Source of the DNA: Globodera rostochiensis
Taxonomy: Eukaryota; Nematoda; Chromadorea; Rhabditida; Heteroderidae
Direction of reading: 5' to 3'
Length of the DNA stretch: 64,000 bases
Assembly (NCBI GenBank): GCA_018350325.1
Contig: JAEVLN010000001.1
Location: 4,245,254 to 4,309,253, forward strand
Part shown: positions 60,177 through 64,000 of the stretch, one piece after another
Layout: each line of letters starts with the position of its first letter
Position numbering within the stretch: position 1 is the stretch's first letter
The notes under the pieces: model-generated
What the model was told of the DNA's origin: nothing
Database searches by the model: none
What the model saw: only the letters and a program-made list of their open reading frames with translations
Translations under genes and position numbers: made by a program

Positions 60177-60650
60177 TTCTTGCTTCACAATTAGAAGAGA
60201 ATTCGAACTCCGCCCCCCCCCCCATTTATTTACCAGCAATTTTCTTAAAAAAATAATAAAACAAATAAATTAATTTGCCTGCACAAAAAATTAAGCGAAT
60301 TAAATGAGGGCAAAAACAAGCAGAGACAAAACAATTGGGCAAACAATCAAATGGAAAGAAAGTGGGCGACTTCCGTCGACGTCGCCCCCCCCCCCCCCCC
60401 CAATTGCCGTCTTTCGAGGAGAACAAAAAGTTATTTTTGCGCAAGGATTAGGCTCATCCTCCCATAATTCCCCCCCCCCCCCCGCGGGGGCAAATTATCA
60501 TTCCCTCCGAGCGCATAAAACCGACCCGCAATCTCCGGAAAGTTAACAGAAGAAAAATGCTTAATTATTTTCATTCACCCGCTCATTCAGCACATTTCGA
60601 TCAGATCATTTGGTACACTTTCCCTTCCCTTCAGAATTTACAGTAAGAAA

Positions 60651-61396
60651 ATGTGTTACCGTACCCTCAGTCTCTTTTTGCTGGTTGCTTTTGTCCTCCC
60701 CGCCAATGTCAATGGCCAAATCGGCTGTGACAGCACCGGTGGGTACGGCTCGGGCTACGGCAGTTACGGTGGATACGGCACTTCCGGATACGGGCAGCAG
60801 TACAGCCCGTAAGAAGGCTTTTCGAGAGGGGATTTACTTATTTAAACGGTATGGATTCAGCTACAGTAGTGCTGGCTACGGAGGGTACGGGTCGACGGGA
60901 TACGGACAACAACAGTACAGCCCTTATAGCAGGTAAGTGCTGAAAGCAGAAAGAAACATTTAATCTTCAAAAACTTCCAGCGGTTCCGGCTACGGAGGCT
61001 CTGGCTACGGTACTGGATACGGAGGCTACGGTCAACAACAGTACAGTCCCTACAGCAACAGGCAATATTTTGGATGGCAAACCCTAAACCTCCTCCCAAC
61101 CTTCAGCGGTTATGGCTCGGGCTACGGCAGTGCCGGAGGCTACGGTCAACAGCAGTACAGTCCCTACAGCAGGCAATCAGAAAGCAAAACCCCCAGACAA
61201 ATCAATTCCCCGTCTTCAGCGGGTACGGCTCGGGCTACGGCAGTGCCGGAGGCTACGGTCAACAGCAGTACAGTCCGTCGTCATACGGCGGAGGGTATTT
61301 GCGAGGGAATGGCGCATAAACATTGTCCCAACCCCTAACAGATACGGCGCCTCCGGGTACGGCTCCGCAGCCTACGGAGTGTCGAGCATCTGCTGA
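60651..61396 (+). CDS. secreted Gly/Tyr-rich repeat protein made of mini-exons
   Basis: Not a recognised family. Exons 60651-60808, 60861-60932, 60981-61061, 61107-61172, 61220-61294 and 61342-61396 splice to an open 168-residue frame. MCYRTLSLFLLVAFVLPANV then NGQ is a clear signal peptide. The mature part is almost only Gly, Tyr, Ser and Gln in repeats of the form GSGYGSAGGYGQQQYSPYS; exons 2-5 each carry one copy. Cysteines occur only near the start (QIGCDS) and at the end (VSSIC). Introns are 45-52 bp. Introns 3 and 4 begin AG|GCAAT (GC-AG), whereas intron 2 has AG|GTAAGT. Every internal junction has the same phase. Such proteins may be cuticle/eggshell components, YGG-type antimicrobial peptides or gland secretions; the sequence does not decide. 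Confidence 0.8.
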
Positions 61397-61937
61397 CGGG
61401 CAAAATTCCAATACCGCCGGTCTAAAACATTGTTGATGACCGCTAAAACAGAATTGTTATCGAATATTAATATGTAAAAAAATTTGCTCTTTTCAAAAAT
61501 GCTTAACAGTGTCCATCACTGAGGTCGGACACGCCGGGGGGTTTAAAACCAAGACTTTGGGACCCGGCCAGACATCGTTCTGGATCCAACTCCCCAACCG
61601 TGCGGGTACGGGAGAGATGCAACAGCAAAGGAACAAAAACAAAAATATTTTATTTCCAATTATAGACAATATTTAACTTAGGAAAAATGGCACATGTGTA
61701 TTCTGTTTAACAATTACAATTATTATTATTGGACTTATTATCATTATCACAATATCACAACATTGAACCCGACATGGTCGGAAGATCAGAGGAAGTGCGG
61801 GGGGTTGTTGGCGACGGGGTTGGAATTGGCGTGGTGGTGGTGAGGCAAACGGAACAATTGCTAAAGGACGGGGAATTGAATGGAAATTCGGCCAGAATTT
61901 GCTGTGTTACAACCAGAATTTGCGCCAACAAAATTTT
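61397..61937. other. convergent 3' region, Gly/Tyr gene and CPEB
   Basis: About 540 bases; part may be CPEB terminal exon. On the minus strand about 61893-61762 stays open in two frames after an acceptor-like ACACAG and could code the true CPEB C-terminus. Nothing else stands out. Confidence 0.4.
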
Positions 61938-63760
61938 TCAAAATCGGAATTTCACGATACAGCCCCCCCCCTTTCCGCCAACAGTCAGCACATTTGGAAT
62001 GCCGAAGGGGTCAAATAGCCCAACGATCCAATCTCGACCCACCTTAGTCTGTTCGCCCATTCGCACAAACGGCTTGTGCGCTTCGCGAGCACGATTTCCC
62101 GACCCGTAATGCCTGTGGCAAAGAAAAAAAGCCTTAAAATATTTAAAAAACAAAAGCCTACAGGCGGTCCCAGCAAATTTCGCAATAATATTGAAGACAT
62201 GTGACATCCCCACAAAAGTATGGCGCGTAGCGGTCCTGACAAAGTTTGCCCTGACAATTGTCGCACATCTGATCATTGACCACGTACGGCTTGATCTCAA
62301 CCTTAGGAAGAACAAATTATTTAATTGTAAGAATTTGCACTTTCTGAGCCAAAATCGTTTAATGTTAGCTTACGCGTTTGGTATTGTCGGAGTGGGGAAT
62401 TTGGACAAAACGGCCGGCCATGGCCGCTGCATATGATTTGAAAGTGTTGAATGTTACGCGAGCGGCTCCTTAACGGAGAAAAGGGCAAAAAATGTAAACA
62501 AAAATATTTTCGTTTTTTTATTTTTGTTGGTTTTGCATTCTTCTCACTATATTTGTGACTTTTAAGATCCGGAAAGATCAGTGAAAGTAAAAATTGAAAA
62601 ACGAATTCCGCAGTCTGAGGAAAATTTGAAATCGCTTAATTACCCTTCGGATATTTCATTTCCGGGTCAACGTCAATGCCCGCATAGCAAACCGGTCCAA
62701 AAACGCTCTCGAGCACAAATGCCAGTTCGCCTAAGTTGTTTTTTGGTTTGGCAAAAAAATCCTTCGGGCTGCCCATATTACTTGCTTTGGTAGGTCGTGG
62801 CACACCGCCGATAAAAATCTGAAATAAGCCAGTCACTATAAAATATTTTGACATCATCACGGGTGGTTAGACCTCGAGTTTAGGGGGGCGGCGATCCAGA
62901 AAGTGTTTTTAGAAAATAAAAAAAAGTCATTAGGAGTGTATTTTTGGAAATTCGAGGAGGGGGGCCTACGGGCACCTGGCTCCGCCCTTGGACATCATTG
63001 GTTAAAAAAGGGAAGTGCTGCCCTTTAACCATCCCTTTTATGGTATTTTCGCTGTCGTCTTACGGTGCGACGCGGGTCCAAGTGTGCCGTTGGGCGTGGC
63101 ATGTGGTCCATGTCGGTGAGGCGCCACGGCCGCACCTGGACGGGCTTCTCGCGAACGGTCTGGCTGGACATCAGCATATAGTAACGGTCGCCCTCCGAAT
63201 AACATTTGGCGATTAGACGCTGCACCGACGCCTCCTCCAAAAAGATCAGAAAGGCGTAACCAGTCACCCTGCTAGTAGCACCATCTGCAAATGCATCTTT
63301 TATATATTTACAATTTAATGTTTTTCTTTCAGTAAAACTACACTTTCCAAAATAAATGCTATCGCTTACAATGTTCCTTTTTAACAAAGTGTGAATCAGA
63401 GGATCGGTTGGGCCAGTCGACAAGCAACGAACCGAACCTTAAACGGAAAGAAGCACGCTTTATATGCAAAGAATTTAATGATGACTAGATTTTTGTGAAG
63501 AAATCAGGGAAAAGCTAAGGGAGGGGAGGAATTGCATTAAAATGGAAAGCACGCCCCGCCCTCCCCCTCCACACAACCGAGAGGCGACAAACTTATGAAA
63601 GGTCTGCTTCAACTCCGTCTCTTTGATGTCAATCGGAAGTCCACCTAAAAGACCACAAAATCAACGAGTCCAACCCATCCTGTCCATTCAATACCCACCA
63701 ATAAATACTTTGCGCGAGAACACTTCCGATTTGCACAACATCAAAATTTGATTTACGAAG
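61938..63760 (-). CDS. CPEB2-4-type cytoplasmic polyadenylation element-binding protein (5' part not resolved)
   Basis: Binds U-rich 3' UTR elements and controls poly(A) length and translation in germ line and neurons. RRM1 begins near the right edge ([20 protein letters not shown]) and continues [20 protein letters not shown], the FGS-VDWP block typical of CPEB2-4, then [20 protein letters not shown] and [21 protein letters not shown]2 follows: [48 protein letters not shown]. The C-terminal ZZ-type zinc domain has [29 protein letters not shown] and [15 protein letters not shown]. The N-terminal regulatory half should lie upstream, beyond or near 64000. The 3' end is uncertain: 61938 is the stop if the last putative intron is retained. 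Confidence 0.88.
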
Positions 63761-64000
63761 TTGAAGAAGTGTGAGCAACGATAAGAACCTTAAGCATAAT
63801 TAAAAGCATAAAAAACAAATTACAAAAAAATGAGTGCCGTAATCATTCAACGACAAATTTTACAGAGAAACGGAAACGATTTACTTACTTTACTAAAATT
63901 AAAATGACAATTTCACAGAAATGCCTATCACCGATAAATTTATTCATTCAAGCTGAATCTCAGAAGTTTAATTCGGCCTCTAAGCCCAGGAGCGTCGCCT

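Larger units (their letters stand above)
59265..60650. other. intergenic, AT-rich with C-runs and a GC hairpin
   Basis: No supported gene. It holds the Shisa-like gene polyadenylation signal (59505), a GC palindrome (60146-60176) and C-runs at 60385-60401 and 60470-60483 upstream of the Gly/Tyr gene. Confidence 0.5.

Noticed and set aside
62900..62990. Possible hAT-MITE end (GGCCTACGGGCACCTGGCTCC)
   Set aside because: The order of the words differs from the CAGGCCCGTAGCCAGG terminus and no partner end or duplication is visible.

Overview
The window is nuclear DNA from a nematode. The genes are intron-rich with many very short introns (about 41-60 bp) and standard GT-AG splicing, plus a few GC-AG introns. 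The protein set is ordinary animal housekeeping (AHSA1, GMD, NDUFS2, GTF2H2, SNW1, carnitine carrier, PIKfyve, LARS, BUB1, TMEM65, FAM98, claspin, CPEB) packed a few hundred bases apart on both strands. The moderate GC content, GC-AG introns, repeat-rich secreted proteins and abundant hAT-like miniature elements fit a tylenchid plant-parasitic nematode of the cyst-nematode type. That placement is inference; no marker gene in the window proves it.

Layout. 0-7 kb: the start of a possible mitochondrial-protein gene leaving the left edge, then Hsp90 co-chaperone AHSA1 and a LOTUS/Tudor-type germ-granule protein, all on the minus strand. 7-16 kb: a 355-bp foldback repeat, GDP-mannose 4,6-dehydratase (+), complex I subunit NDUFS2 (-) and a TMEM26-like membrane protein (+). 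16-22 kb: TFIIH subunit GTF2H2 and an AP-2 transcription factor (both -). 22-25 kb: a gene-free, G-tract-rich block upstream of AP-2. 25-33 kb: SNW1/SKIP (-) with a complete hAT-type MITE in an intron, the carnitine/acylcarnitine carrier (+) and a predicted secreted Gly-rich protein (-). 33-48 kb: PIKfyve (+), cytosolic leucyl-tRNA synthetase (-) and BUB1 (+). 48-55 kb: TMEM65 and FAM98 (-), a second complete MITE, a small coiled-coil protein and claspin (+). 55-64 kb: a sparse block with extreme C/G tracts, a Shisa-like single-pass protein (+), a secreted Gly/Tyr repeat protein built of mini-exons (+), and the C-terminal part of a CPEB2-4-type translational regulator (-) running towards the right edge.

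Most neighbours are functionally unrelated and arranged head-to-head or tail-to-tail. The closest pairs are LARS/BUB1 (364 bp between start codons) and the coiled-coil gene/claspin (about 210 bp, same strand). The BUB1, claspin, GTF2H2 and SNW1 cluster is genome maintenance and gene expression, but nothing in the sequence shows common control. Exon boundaries were read by eye. For GMD, the carnitine carrier, the TMEM26-like, Shisa-like, coiled-coil and both secreted repeat genes I checked that the spliced length is a multiple of three; the other models are less exact.
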